From assembly GCA_963920525.1 (NCBI GenBank), contig OY986440.1, forward strand, positions 18,566,023-18,630,022: 64,000 nt of DNA. Direction: 5' to 3'. The notes under the pieces are model-generated. The model was given only the letters and a program-made list of their open reading frames with translations, made no database searches and was not told where the DNA came from. The DNA is from Dichetophora obliterata. Its lineage: Eukaryota > Arthropoda > Insecta > Diptera > Sciomyzidae. Positions 34,281-46,520 of the stretch are shown here, in pieces; position 1 is the first letter of the stretch; every line of letters starts with the position of its first letter. The position numbers and the translations under genes were made by a program.

Positions 34281-34924
34281 AAATTTGCCGTACGGTCTGA
34301 CCTGTACTGGTCATTCTTGGGCAATTCTTGTGTGTTCCATTTCAATTCTTGTACAGCGCATGCGCTATTTCCGAATTTTTGGCTTTGTGCCTTATGTGTG
34401 TTCATTTGTGAGCCATGAACACCCAGTTTTACAAGAAAATCAAGCTGCAGACGTCAAATAATTGCCAGCAACTAATCTTGTTTAAGTTATATTTATTTTA
34501 ATAGAATTATTTATTTTGACATTAGTCATAAGCATATAATATATCAAAGTCGGAATGAATTATATTCTTTGACTTAGAAATAAATAAATAAAATTGCGAC
34601 TATAGTTGTATCGACAGATGAACATGTCACGTCAAGCGACAAGAAAAAAAAACAGAGGTTTTGATTTCTGTTTTAAAAAAAGAGAATGAAATGTTCGATA
34701 CAAATTGCTAAAACTACTTCCAAAAAATCCAAGTTTCAATTTGGTCTATTATTTAGAAGCCCAAAACTTTACAAAAAAACATCATAAAACAAAACGTGCG
34801 TTCACTTTCATATCTACTAGAAGTACAATTGGCCCAAATATAAACAAATTTTACAACCTCACATTTATTTTCCCCATGGCTAAATCGACTCAAAGGGTGG
34901 TGCTGATCAAGAATATACCTACAT

Positions 34925-35460
34925 ATGGGTATTTTCACAGAAAAGTCTGCCTTGACCAAAAAATTAAACCTTATTAAAAACTTATTATTGTATGGTATTA
35001 TCTAAGAAAATCATTTTAATATTATTAATTTAAGCAATTTATGCATAAATTCATTTACCATGATGATCTATTTGTCTGCACTGTTTTACAAATGTAGTTT
35101 TTGTTTTTCGTAAATGTTTCGTACATTTTTTGTTTTAGTAAAAATGGAAGGCATTGGCTAAAGATAATGAAAAAATGGTTAAGGCAAGGAAAGAAAAATA
35201 TATTAAACTTAATTTTTAATATCCAAATTACATAATTACTTAATTGCCCAATGGAACAACAATGGAAATTTAAGTAACGTTACGCCAGATCAAAAAGCCT
35301 AATAAAAAAAACTAGGGAAGATTTTGAAATTTGATCACTTGAGAAAATAAACTTATATTATTTGAAATTCTTCTAAAAAAAGTTGTATACAAAAAGTTTT
35401 GGCCAATTCAGAGAGTTTTGCAAGTTTTGTAATCCAAGTCAAAAATCACTTTCACGTTTT
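34925..35460 (+). repeat. Dispersed repeat family B, copy 2
   Basis: It matches 25507-26060 along its length. It is preceded (34877-34915) by ATGGCTAAATCGACTC and GATCAAGAATATA, the tail words of the schizophoran repeat, so family B may normally lie next to that tail. Confidence 0.75.
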
Positions 35461-36649
35461 ACACACAATATATTTCACGTTTTCACATCAAAAAAGAAGT
35501 TAATCAGTTTTGGTAAAATTTTCAAATAATGGCAACACTGGCTGCACTATTGGGTATTTGATCGATTTAAGCTGCCAAAATTATTTTATTGGCCAAACAG
35601 TTTCTATTCATACATGTTTTTTCATTTTTGATACCCTAACCACCTCAATTTGTTTTTTGGTAAACATTTAAATTGTGTATTGAAAAAATAGTATTTAATG
35701 ATGTGTGTTTACTGTTTTTTTTCATTAAACCTGTGCGATCAGTGTTACATATATGACCCACCTCTACTTTTCCTCAAGTAGGTCTTAAACTGATTTTGCT
35801 GAAAAATAGTATTAAGTGATGCTTGTTTTCTAAATGTTTACTTTGTTTAACCCGCTATTAGCCTTAGGTTATTTATGACCCTCTCCTTTTTGCCATTAAA
35901 AAATAAAATGAAGTCACTTATCATGTCTAAGTAATGGTTTTTTGTGCTATTCTCAAACTCGTATCTTTGGTAGTAAGACAATTATTACTATTATAAATAA
36001 GAAAAAGCGTTTAATAGATGATTAGGATTATACAAATTAAATAAAAAAATATAATGCTTATATGTCATGTGCTGTCAGCTTACAAATTCTTACGAATTCT
36101 CGCATGTAAAAAAGAAAGTCCAAAGTCTCTGAAATCTTTATTTATTACGTTTTCTTTCTATATTTTATTAAAATATTTAGATGCCTCACCACAGATATAA
36201 CGTTTCATTGTAGGGTACTTACATGCGACAACAACAACATAAATAATGGCAAAAAAGAAATAACGAAAAAACAACAAAAACAAGTAAAAAAGTGAAAAAG
36301 TATTATGTTAGGTCTAAAGGTTAAAGTTAGGTTAGGTTAAAGTTAGGTAGTCTAAAGTCTACCTCCAAACTTTGGTAAAAGGGTTGGCCACAAGGCCTTT
36401 TAATCTTCAGCCGCAAGGCTTTATTCAAAACAAGGCAGTGTTTTTGTTTCAGCTACAAGGCTGCGTTATATTAAAGCAAGTTACTCAATACATTTAACAT
36501 ACACAAAAATAACTTGAACTAAATCTGTTTACAATTATTGCACATCTATTTGTCATAATCAATATTGCTTGCACATTACCCATCATAACCCACTAACAGG
36601 TTACAAACTCAAGTGGACTACTTTTGGCAGCGATCTACTTACACAATTA
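35461..36649. other. Gene-free stretch
   Basis: AT-rich, with an AGGTTAGGTTAAAGTTAGG run near 36310-36345 and two CAAGGC(C/T)TT words near 36400-36460. No gene or bounded element was recognised. Confidence 0.45.
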
Positions 36650-36876
36650 GGGTATTCACAAGGTGTGCTATCATGTCATAATGTCATATTGTTCTAAGAT
36701 TTGACACTAGTTTAAACATTTTATTTTTGCCTTCTATATAAAAAAAAAACTAATATATTACAACTCTGAAAGCTATGTTTATTGAAGTGTTGTAATCCAA
36801 CAGCTATTTCTTATTTGCATTTATTTATCTTGTAAATTTTAGTTGTAAAATGTTAGGACAATATGACAATATTCCA
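36650..36876 (+). mobile_element. MITE unit 1 of a head-to-tail pair, right end missing
   Basis: It starts GGGTATTCACAAGGTGTGCT after TA and shares about 95% of unit 2, but stops at GACAATATGACA without the right terminal repeat. Confidence 0.75.
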
Positions 36877-36878
36877 TA

Positions 36879-37120
36879 GGGTATTCACAAGGTGTGCTAT
36901 CATGTCATAATGTCATATTGTTCTAAGATTTAACACTAGTTTAAACATTTTATTTTTGCCTTCCATATAAAAAAGTACTAATATATTACAACTCTGAAAG
37001 CTATGTTTATTGAAGCGTCGTAATCAAACAGCTGTTTCATATTTGCATTTATTTATCTTGTAAATTTTAGTTGTAAAATTTTAGGACAATATGACATGAT
37101 AGCACACCTTGCGAAAACCC
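36879..37120 (+). mobile_element. MITE unit 2 of a head-to-tail pair
   Basis: 242 bp, left end GGGTATTCACAAGGTGTGCT and right end AGCACACCTTGCGAAAACCC (inverse), with TA on both sides (36877-36878 and 37121-37122). There is no coding content. Confidence 0.8.
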
Positions 37121-37643
37121 TAAATGTATAACAGGAATCACGCCGCTGCAGCGCTGGTAGCACTTGAATTTGTTCCGTTTACGTTTGCATTGGTTTTACT
37201 GCAAGCATGCAGGGAAACCAAAACAATACGTTTTTAGCGTTTTTTGTTATGATGTGACAACTGACATAGGTCAGTTAAGCCACATGTGCATAACAAAAGA
37301 AAATAAATACGACTAACAACTCAATGTAGCATACGATAAAATAAATTTTATTCCACTTTTGGGTTCATATAGTTTAAAAAAAAAACACTAATCGGAAAGA
37401 GACGGAAAACGAGATAATATATTTTACAATAAAAACACCTCTATTGTTAAATTAATGAAGAATAAAAATAAAGTACAGCTGCGGACAGCCGCATATAACA
37501 AAACTCTTCCGATTTCCAAAATTTTTTTATAAAAGTCCACACAAAAATACGCAGCTTTAAAAATACTATTTCTAGTTTTAAATTTAAGTTTAGAGAGCTG
37601 TACAAATTTTTTTTGTAAGGTGTTTCACAAAATTGAATTTTGG

Positions 37644-38250
37644 CAGGGACCGAAATAACAGTTATTTCCGAAATTTCTATTCAAAAAGTCAAATGGAAAG
37701 AGTAAGTCTATTCGGTATTTAAATAAAGCAATGTGATGCTTGTTAGCTAAGAAATAATAATCTTTAATGATTTTAATTTTCCTGATTTTTGTGAAAAGTC
37801 AATAAATAGTCGTTATTTTTTGACCAATTTTATTTCGATCAGCAATAAAAGTTAAAATTTTACTTTTATTTTTTTCATCAAATGTAAAAGTTATAATTTT
37901 ACTTTTATTTTTTTGATCAAAAATAAAGTTAAAGTTTTACTTTTATTTTTTGACCACAAATAAAAGTTAAAATTTGACTTACATTTTTTGGATCATATAT
38001 TAAAGTTAAAATTATACTTCTATTTTTTCGATCAAAAATAACAGTTACAATTTTACTCTTTAACTTGTTTTATCTCTGTGCAAAAATGTTACGAATATAG
38101 GTGTAAAAAAATTACTCTTTGAATTGCATTGAAAACGTAAACTATTACTACAGATCTGTCAAATTTTAATCTCCCTTTTTGATCAAAAAAATAAAAGTCA
38201 AATTTTAACTTTTATTTTTGATCAAAAAATCATAACCATTACGGTCCCTG
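37644..38250. mobile_element. hAT-type MITE with TGATCA palindrome arrays, copy 2
   Basis: Ends CAGGGACCG and CGGTCCCTG are perfect inverses, with an exact 8-bp duplication AATTTTGG (37636-37643 and 38251-38258). The internal repeat units are as in 31742-32399 but differ in number and order. Confidence 0.9.
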
Positions 38251-39084
38251 AATTTTGGTCGCTTAAAATGATTAAATACCTCTTAGTACGCTGATGTTAA
38301 CTTAAGCTCACTCAGTCATACTGCCGTTCAAAATTGCCAGTAATGTGGGAAAAATACCATTCGTGGTAATTTTTAATTGGTCTTGCGATTTTTTTTTTGG
38401 GAATTCCCATGGTATTTTTTAATCCAGCGTGGTATGTTTTTATTGGCGCAGGAATTTAGCGTGGTATTTTTTAATTGCATGGGAATTCGGGAATGTTCAT
38501 CTTAAAAATTTATTTTACACTTTAATTAAGCAAAAATTTAATAATGGTATACGATTAACTACGTGTATACAGAAGCTTAAAGCTATAAGATTACGCTGTA
38601 CATTTTTTCGAACTTACCCTTAATAAAAACGATTAAAAAGCATATTTGTTTCAAGAACAAGTTTACGTCATAAAAACTTAGTAGACATTTTTGACATTTG
38701 GCAATATTGTCCTGAATTTTTGATTTTTTTGCAAGCGTAAAGTTTACAAAAATTATTTTAAAATGCCGAAAATAATAAAAGTATAATTACTACAAAAACA
38801 ATAATAAAGAGTATAGCAGTGAGGGGACTGCCGACCGAAGCGAAAACATATATGTAAAATATTAGTATTTCTTGGAAGACTTTGTTCTGCCACGGACCGC
38901 CTTACTGCTATATAAGAATTTTCATGCTAATCGGAAAAAGGTTTTATATTTTCACCCCCTCAACCTTAGATTATTTTTTTCAAAATATTTTTTATTCAAA
39001 TAGCATTTTTATTTTATAATTACACCAAACTATTTTATTACATTTAAATTGAATATTGTTGATATAAAAATAAAATACAGGGAG

Positions 39085-40725
39085 CACTATTGAAGGAAAA
39101 ATAATCCTCAAAAAGGATATTTAATTTTTTCTTTCAATGTAATATATATGTAGAGCTGTAGCTAAAATAAAATAAATTTACTTTGTTTTTATATATGATA
39201 TTTTGTTTGATGGGTCTTGAAGTCTCTTTTAATGCCTGCATTTGAGATCTTGCTACAAGGAAAACAGAAAACATAGCAAGCAAAGTGCAGTTTATTTTCT
39301 GCCCCCGATTCGGTTCATCTGTACACCCGGTTCATCATTAATGCACGTTATTTTCATCTTTTATCACTTTATTATATTTTATATTATGGGTTTTAATATA
39401 AAAGACAAAGCAAAACACAAACAAAAATATAAATTAAACTTATTGAAATAATTAATATACACTTAAAATACCTAATAATTTACACATACATAAAATTTGT
39501 ATTTACATACATTTCAATGAATTTCATTTACATTATTTTCACTGTCATTAATCATTAATCATTGCATTATATTTTTAAAAAAGATACTATAGGCTTATGG
39601 TAGCTGAAATAAGAAACAAAAAATTTTGGACGATGCAGTCCCACTCATGATAAAATTATTATTAGGTAGCCTTGACAACTACTTATTTCCTCACGAGCTG
39701 CAATTTCAAACAAAAGAAAACAATATAAAGTGCGTGTGTCACACACATTGGCAGCTTTCAGCGGAGTCAATAGTTGGCAACTGTTTTTTTTAAATTTGTG
39801 TGAGAAACCTTTGCAATTAAATGATCCATTCACAGCAGATGACTCCTCTGAATGCGGCCAATGTGTGTGACACACGTTCTCTATTTTATTTTCTTTTGCA
39901 TGACATTCGATGGTCGAAACACGAAATGTCACTCCTACCTATTACTTTTTGTACCATGGTCCCAGTCAGAGAATATGCTGGCGACATTTATAAAACTACA
40001 AATGTTTTTATGTTGGTCATGAAACTCAAATACACGCTCTTGAATATTGGCTACCAGGCGCTCAGCAAATGCAGCAAGCATGGCAAAATTAAACAAGGTA
40101 GTGTTAGGGGGGAGAGGCGGTGAGCGAAACTGTCAAAACGAAGTTGACATTTCATACAAAATCTGCAACCAATAAGAATGCAATATGAAAGCAAGAATTG
40201 GCAAATATATCAAAATGTATGAGTTTGACAGTTAAGGTCACTTAGAAAGAGAACACATTCAGCCCTAACACTACCTTGTCTAATTCTACTATGGCAGCAA
40301 GCAACCATCAATAAGTTTATCTGCTGACAAATCGTTCCTTCATAAAGAAATCATGAAGGATATTTATTGTTTTTCTGTCAATGTATATGTAGATCTGTAG
40401 CTGAACTAAAATACATTTACAACAACAATTACCAAGCAAATCTACTACAACGATGAACAGAGAAGAGCAGTATCACATCGGTTGCGCAACGTTAGAGGGG
40501 ATGAGCCGAATTGGCGGCGGAAAATAAACAGCACTTTTACTGCTATGTTTTCTGTTTGCCTGGTAGCAAGATTTTAAGTGGAGGCATTAAAAGAGACTTC
40601 ACGGCCAGTCAAACAAAAAGCAAATATCAAAAATTTTAAATTTATTTTATTTTAGCCTACAACTAGCTCTACATATACATTGAAAAAAACAGCAACATTC
40701 AATACATAGCTGCATTCCCGTGGTC
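39085..40725. repeat. Large inverted repeat (arms about 230 bp) inside the hAT-type element
   Basis: 39085-39320 and 40480-40725 are imperfect inverse copies: AACAGAAAACATAGCA with AAGTGCAGTTTATTTTC versus its complement, and TATATGTAGAGCTGTAGC. A partial third copy of the end lies at 40335-40440. A second pair of inverted arms (about 39710-39775 and 39835-39905, sharing AATGTGTGTGACACAC) lies between them. Confidence 0.6.
40093..40280. mobile_element. 188-bp MITE, TAA-flanked
   Basis: ACAAGGTAGTGTTAGGG at the left is inverted as CCCTAACACTACCTTGT at the right, with TAA on both sides (40090-40092 and 40281-40283). A single related end (ACAAGGCAGTGTTA) occurs at 33774. Confidence 0.65.
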
Positions 40726-41864
40726 GTTGATCTAGAGCGCGGCTCTATTTTATTCAAAAACAACAATTAAAACCAGCTCGATTTCTAGCTCTATTTCTGA
40801 TCTTAAAATGCTGCCAAGTTTCAAGCATTTTTTTCAAAACGAACATAGTTGGCAAATCTAAATAACTATTAATTTTCCTATTTTGACGTTTCACCGCTCA
40901 GTGGGCGTTTTGGTATTGTTGTTTTCTTTTGTCATTGTTCTTAAAACAGCTGTTTCAAGACTGTGATGACAAATTGATATAAAGTTGAACTAACGTTGTT
41001 TTACTGAGATTTGATCTGTTCTAGTGCCGCGGAAATGCAGCTAATGTTTCGCAGCGGAGCAAAGGGAGGGGAAAGAACGATGCGTCAGCAGAGGAACTTA
41101 TTGATGGTTGCTTGCTTATGTTTTCTAAGTTTCCTATCCTGTTATCTTTGCTGCCTGTATTGATGACGAGAGTTACTCGGAAAAACACAATGACGCAAAC
41201 CAAAGATTTACACCCTACCAAAATCGTTTAACGCGCCTAAAGAAGTTTTCACTTCAAAAATATTTGCAAGTTTACTAATCGAATCCACTGGTTTTAAATT
41301 ATCTTTTAAAATTAAAATGAAATCACAGTTGCCATTATATGATCTACTTGCACCGCATTGTCATAAGCTGCGTATGTAAAATCCCTTACATTTGTGTTGT
41401 TGCAAAATACGCTTCAGTTAATATATCGCTTTTACGCTATTAACATCACAAATGCGCAGTTCATTGAATACCACTATGATTTCTTTGTGGTATTTCTAAT
41501 TTTTTTTTACATTTTTTTATGCATATGGGAGTTTTGCTGGTATTTTTGTGGTAATTTTTAATGATAGTGGGATTTTTGTGGTATTTTTCAATTGCGGTGG
41601 GAATTATTTTTGTTTACCTTTACCATGGGAATTATGGTGGTATTTAATTTATGTTACTGTGGGAAAAGGTCATTTTCGTGGGAATTGTTCCGAATTTTGA
41701 CTGGCAACCTTGCTGCCGTTTATAAAAAACAGTAGTCGCTCTGCTCTTTACATTTTGCTCTAAGAGTTGTAAAGCTCTCTTATAGCTGTTCAGTGGTGGT
41801 ATGCAACAACGGTAAATGGAACCTGTGCGCACGCATGCACTTGTATATACATTTGTGTGCGAAA

Positions 41865-41892
41865 GTGCGTGTGTGTGTGTGTGTGTGTGTGC
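41865..41892 (+). repeat. (GT)n microsatellite
   Basis: About 13 GT units. Confidence 0.9.
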
Positions 41893-43420
41893 ATGCCTCC
41901 ATGCCAGTGTGCTCAAAGCTTAATTTCACACATGCATACATAAAAGAAGACGGACAACCGCTAGTAGCCAGAAAGTAACTGAGCTGAAGTTAAACCGCTA
42001 GACGAGTCGCGAGACAAATCTTCATTTGATATTCTTTATAAAAAAGTTCATAAAAAAGAATAAAAAAATACCGTAAATAAATATTAATATAAAAAATCCA
42101 CTACAACTTGCTTAAAGCTTTTTGAAATTTAAATAGCAAAAATATCCTCTCAACGACCAACAATATTAAAAAGTATCTCAGATCTCTTTTATTCACATAT
42201 AGTTTAACCAAAACGTAAGCAGAACGGAATACAAACGAAAAAAATTAATAAAATATTAACGAAATTGTGTATTCGCTGCTGCTGCTTCTTATACACAATT
42301 ATTTTCTATGTGTGTGTGAAGAAAAAACATTATCGCATGAATAAAATAAAAGTAACAATACAAAATAAAAATGAAAAAATAACTCAAACGGAAAAGACAC
42401 AGATATTCCGTGAAAAATGATTTTATAATGTAGTCAACGCAAAAAAAACTCTTATTGTCAAAATAGTGAAGATATTTGCTGGAAATATTCAAAACTTTAG
42501 CACAATTAGGCGCTTAACGGACTCTGCAGGCTCAGTGTTGATTGAAAAACGTTTAAAAATTACTAAGAAAATTCACACAAAATTTGATAATGTTGATAAC
42601 AATATAAAACGAAAAACTCATGAAAGCACTAAATTTGTACCGGTTTCTGTATGCTTCATACCTATCAATATAGATAAATATAAAAATATTGCACATATGT
42701 ATGAGTACATTAAAACACATTTTAAACTCTTCTAATTTAAACTCGAAAATTTTACTGTGCCTTAATTAATGCGAACAACAAAAAGATGCTTACAAGTCCC
42801 ACAAGTCAAAACGTTCGTTAAACTCCGGGATATCTTACCCAAAATAATGGATTTCAGCATTCATATAAAAGGATTGAAATTTTGTGTTATAGTACTTTGT
42901 TTATCATTTCTTCATTTATTTTTACTTCAGTTAAATACTGATATGTACTCAGGTTGTGGCATTTAGAAGCTCTAGTGTAGGCATCATAGTTAAAGCTGGA
43001 ACAGTTTCTTCTTCTTAGGTTTTCTTGCATTGCATAGTACTTTTCTATTCCTTCCAGCAACTGACATTTCTGAAAATAGTTGCATTTCGAAATTATTATG
43101 AGAGATTGATTTAACAAACTATGCATTTTTTGAAAGCTTATTAGCATAGTTAAAGTTGTAAAACTAAAAGTTCTATAGTTCTAAACCTAGTTGGCATTCA
43201 ATAAGCATCGTTCAATTTCTAAGCTTGTTGCTCTGAAAAAATGGTATTATTTTTTATATTACAAGTCAATTTTGTGCTAATTTTCGACAATAGCAAAAAT
43301 TTAATGTTGCTTTATGAATGCTTTTTTCATCGTTTTTATTTTATATCACGTAATTATAATTCTGTTTAATGCTTTTAGTCATTTGGTGTGTGAAAGAACG
43401 AATAAGGATTCGTAGGGGAT
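41893..43420. other. No supported gene; possible untranslated exon sequence
   Basis: The stretch has long open but ATG-less or unrecognised frames (for example 42466-42735, opening with GTG). A-rich composition with GACGAGTCGCGAGACAAA near 42001 recalls fly 5' untranslated exons, which could belong to the gene at 48247. This is a guess without splice evidence. Confidence 0.25.
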
Positions 43421-43424
43421 ATGG

Positions 43425-43710
43425 TGCTGAAAACTTCCAATCGCTGAAAATTTTGTTTTAGCAACTTTTGCCGTATTCGATATTCGCCATTGACGCAGAT
43501 TGGTTTATAGATCTTGCGAAGGATCTTTTTCTCGAAGGTTCCTTAAGTCTTTGCTCAATTTGAGCTGGTGTGCAATTATTGGGCACTTGTTGGCAAGAGT
43601 CATCCTTTGTTTGATCTCAATGCTGCTATCATTGCTCTTGCTTATGATGGATCTCAGATAGACGGAGTCGTTCACATCCCCAAAGAAGGAGTTGTCAACA
43701 ATAACATGAA
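43425..43710 (-). pseudogene. RTE-type LINE ORF2 C-terminal relic
   Basis: The minus strand reads NDSVYLRSIISK then SNDSSIEIKQRMTLANKC, and after a +1 change EKKILRKIYKPICVNGEYRI. These are the linker block after the reverse transcriptase (YLGS...D...EI..R...AN) and the ILR.IYGP.C..G.YR.R block typical of RTE-like LINEs. Stops and the frame change make it inactive, and the catalytic part is absent. Confidence 0.8.
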
Positions 43711-43839
43711 TTTTAAGATGCTAGGACTGTTTTTTTGTTGAACGCAAGGTTCCTAGTAAGCCGGAGTGAATTTCAAATGTGCACAGCATGCGATTTGGCT
43801 CAGGGCACTTTCGACAGGTATTGATTGTAACAAAAATGT

Positions 43840-44480
43840 AATCTACCAAATTTCATTTCGATCTGATTGCATCTTCCTGCTCCGATTTGTGCTTAAAATC
43901 AGGACATTTTTTTAAAACTACTTGTATGAAAAATCTTGAGCAGTGTTTAGGTTAGTACAAACACAAAATGGAGTTAAACAAAATTTCGTCCTGTTCTGAT
44001 CACATATTCCTGCTCTCAGATATCCTCAAAAATGACACAAATTATTAAAAAAAAAATTATATTGCAAAGATTTTTACATGAAGTTATAGGTGCTAACCCA
44101 AATATTGATTATATGAAATTTTTTCCGATATAACGTCATCTTCTTATAACAGAATGTCCTTGAAAATGGCATAATTTTTAAAATCATAAAAATCGTTTCA
44201 AATTGGGGCCAAATCAGCGGATAAAAGACAAAATTTCATTACGATCTGACACCAAATGCCTACTTCAGGCATATGTGCCCTTGAAAAACATATACATATC
44301 TGAAAATCATTTATATCGCAGTAAACATGATAAGAATCAATTATTATAAGATAGAAAGGTTAATATTCAAAATTTGCTTTCGACTTCCCATAACTTCCTA
44401 TTCCAAAATATCCTTGAAGATCGCGGTGTCCAGGAAAATTTTATGTTTTTTCAATATTGTAGTCAATTTCAATAGATTTA
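43840..44480 (+). repeat. Degenerate tandem array, about 128-bp period, five units
   Basis: Units aligned on AAATTTC.T..CGATCTGA...TCCTGCT...ATATCCTTGAAAAT begin near 43845, 43976, 44112, 44230 and 44358. Divergence is high, so the array is old. Confidence 0.5.
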
Positions 44481-45147
44481 TGATCGCGAATTCCGAATCT
44501 GGCAACAAATTTTTTCTATCTTTATCAGATTTTAAGGAATATACTGTTGACTGAATGAGATAGGAGTTTTTAAGTCATTCTTTAGTAATGACTAAAAATT
44601 AATGGATTGTAGTACAATCTTCAAAATGGACTTGAAAGATAGTGTATATTAATGTAGATAGAATTTTTACAAAAACTCAAATTTTTCATGACTTGTCAGT
44701 CGACAAGTTCTGTAATTTTTATTGGCTGAAAAATTAAATTGAATTTTTTTTTTTTTAGTAGTTCATGTAAACGGAACATTTTTAATCAGCTTTTTATATA
44801 ATTTTCTATAAAAGCTGGACTCTCAAAATTTTTTTTTAATTTTTTAAAATTACGTACGAACATATTATTTTAACAATGTGAAGTTAAAGATAAGGGCTTA
44901 CTATATCATTCAAGCCTATTTGAAGGATTTTACCATGAGCCATTCTTTTCTAATAATTTCTCAAATATGCCTAAAAACGCACACTTTTTTGTTCAACACT
45001 AACTAGATATCTTTAAGATCGAACAAAGATAAAAAATTCCGTTGCCATATAAGGAATCATCGTTTAATTCTTTTTAACACCGTGATATTTGAGGAAATTT
45101 TGGAGCACATTTGGAGAACATTTCCTTTTCACTTCCGCCTGTGAATT

Positions 45148-45315
45148 ATGAAAGTTTTTGGCCGCACCCGTTCCCAGGATCAATGTACACAAGTTAAAGT
45201 TGAATTCTTGGGCGAACAGAATCATCAAATCATCCGCAACGTTAATGGATCAATGCGTGAAGGCGATATTCTGACACTTCTGGAATCTAAACGTAAGGCA
45301 AGAAGATTGCGTTAA
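45148..45315 (+). pseudogene. RpS28: Retrocopy of ribosomal protein S28
   Basis: The frame ATG to TAA (55 residues) contains [31 protein letters not shown] and ends ARRLR, the hallmark of eukaryotic S28 (about 65 residues), a small-subunit protein near the mRNA exit channel. The first 10 or so codons are lost: upstream CCGCCTGTG fits the PV of the N-terminus but is followed by a deletion that changes frame. Conserved positions are altered (SQDQ, NGSM, ESKRK). There is no intron. An AATAAA at about 45435 and an A-rich tract (45470-45500) follow, as in a processed mRNA copy. It is almost certainly non-functional. Confidence 0.85.
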
Positions 45316-45659
45316 AATGGTCGAATTTGATTTCAGAAGGAGCAGAAAAGGGCTTAGAAATTTTATTAAAATTTGCTAGCTTATATTGGAAATTGAAATC
45401 GGTTACATGTGATACAGTTCCCAGAAATGTTATTAATAAATACAGTCTTTTTTAAAGCCTAGCTAAATTTAAAAAAAAAAATAAAAAAGAAAAAATAGGG
45501 AGATATTGTTATATCGCGACCAAATTTTATATAGAGGATTTTCTACCTTATATTTATTAATTTTGCTCACTTTTATTGCATATTTTGTTGAAAAAAAGTT
45601 ACCAATTTTATTTTCGCATTGTACTTAAAATAAAATGTGCCTGAAAGTGGAGTTTTTAA

Positions 45660-46520
45660 TAAATACAATTGGGACAACAGGTATACCTCGCATACAAAAT
45701 AGTGTAAAAACTTAATAGAGGTCCAATGGAGGTACCCCTAAGGTCCTACTGATTTCGACCATTTGCAGTACACATCTTCTACTTTATTTGCATTGTCTTC
45801 TGACTGAGTTTCGTTAAGATCGGCCTTCTTTTGTATGTAGCTCCCATACATAATAGTGTAAAAACTTAATAGAGGTTCAATGGAGATACCCCTAAGGTCC
45901 TACTGATTTCGACCATTTTCAGAACACATCTACTACTTTATTTGCATTGTCTTCTGATTGAGTTTTGTTAAGATCGGCCTTTTTTTGTATGTAGCTCCCA
46001 TACAAAATATTGTAAAAACTTATTAGAGGTCCAATGGAGGTACCCCTAAGGTCCTACTGATTTCGACCATTTGCAGAACACATCTACTACTTTATTTGCA
46101 TTGTCTTCTGACTGAGTTTCGTTAAGATCGGCCTTCTTTTGTATGTAGCTCCCATACAAAATAGTGTAAGAACTTAATAGAGGTCCAATGGAAGTACCCC
46201 TAAGGTCCTACTGATTTCTACCATTTTTATTACACATCTACTACTTTATTTGCATTGTCTTCTGACTGAGTTTTGTTAAGATCGGCCTTTTTTTGTATGT
46301 AGCTCCCATACAAAATCATGTTAAAAATTAATAGAGGTCCTAACCTATTGTGATCATTTTAAGTAAACATCTATTTTTCTAGCTTTCTGAGTTTCTTTAA
46401 GATCGGCTTTCTTTTGCATGTAGCTCACATACAAAATTATGTAAAAACTTAATATAGGTCCAAGGGAGGTACCCCCAATAACTGACTGATTTCAACAATT
46501 TTTGAAATTTTTCTTAGGTA
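45660..46520 (+). repeat. Tandem array, 154-bp period, about five and a half units
   Basis: The word AGAGG(T)(T/C)C recurs at 45717, 45871, 46025, 46179 and 46333, exactly 154 bp apart; a sixth start near 46455 follows a shortened unit. Each unit holds TACCCCTAAGGTCCTACTGA, TTGCATTGTCTTCTGA, TTAAGATCGGCC and TGTAGCTCCCATACA. Early units are more than 90% alike. Confidence 0.9.

Larger units (their letters stand above)
38329..41712. mobile_element. 3.4-kb non-autonomous hAT-type element
   Basis: Left end CAAAATTGCCAGT and right end ACTGGCAACCTTG are imperfect inverses beginning with CA, and CTGCCGTT flanks both sides exactly (38321-38328 and 41713-41720). Both subterminal regions hold repeats of GTGGTATTTTT, TTTTTAATTG and GTGGGAATT (38360-38490 and 41480-41690), possible transposase-binding sites. 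No transposase frame remains. The middle holds a large inverted repeat and a small MITE. Confidence 0.75.

Noticed and set aside
41644..41978. Frames across the (GT)n run
   Set aside because: Repeated His-Thr and Val-Cys translations come from the microsatellite.
42466..42735. 89-aa open frame in basic, AT-rich DNA
   Set aside because: It opens with GTG, has no recognisable motif and no splice or promoter support.
45148..45315. Working ribosomal S28 gene
   Set aside because: The N-terminus is deleted with a frame change, conserved residues are altered, and a poly-A remnant is present.
45660..46520. CRISPR-like array
   Set aside because: Units are contiguous 154-bp repeats without unique spacers in a eukaryotic genome; it is a satellite-type array.
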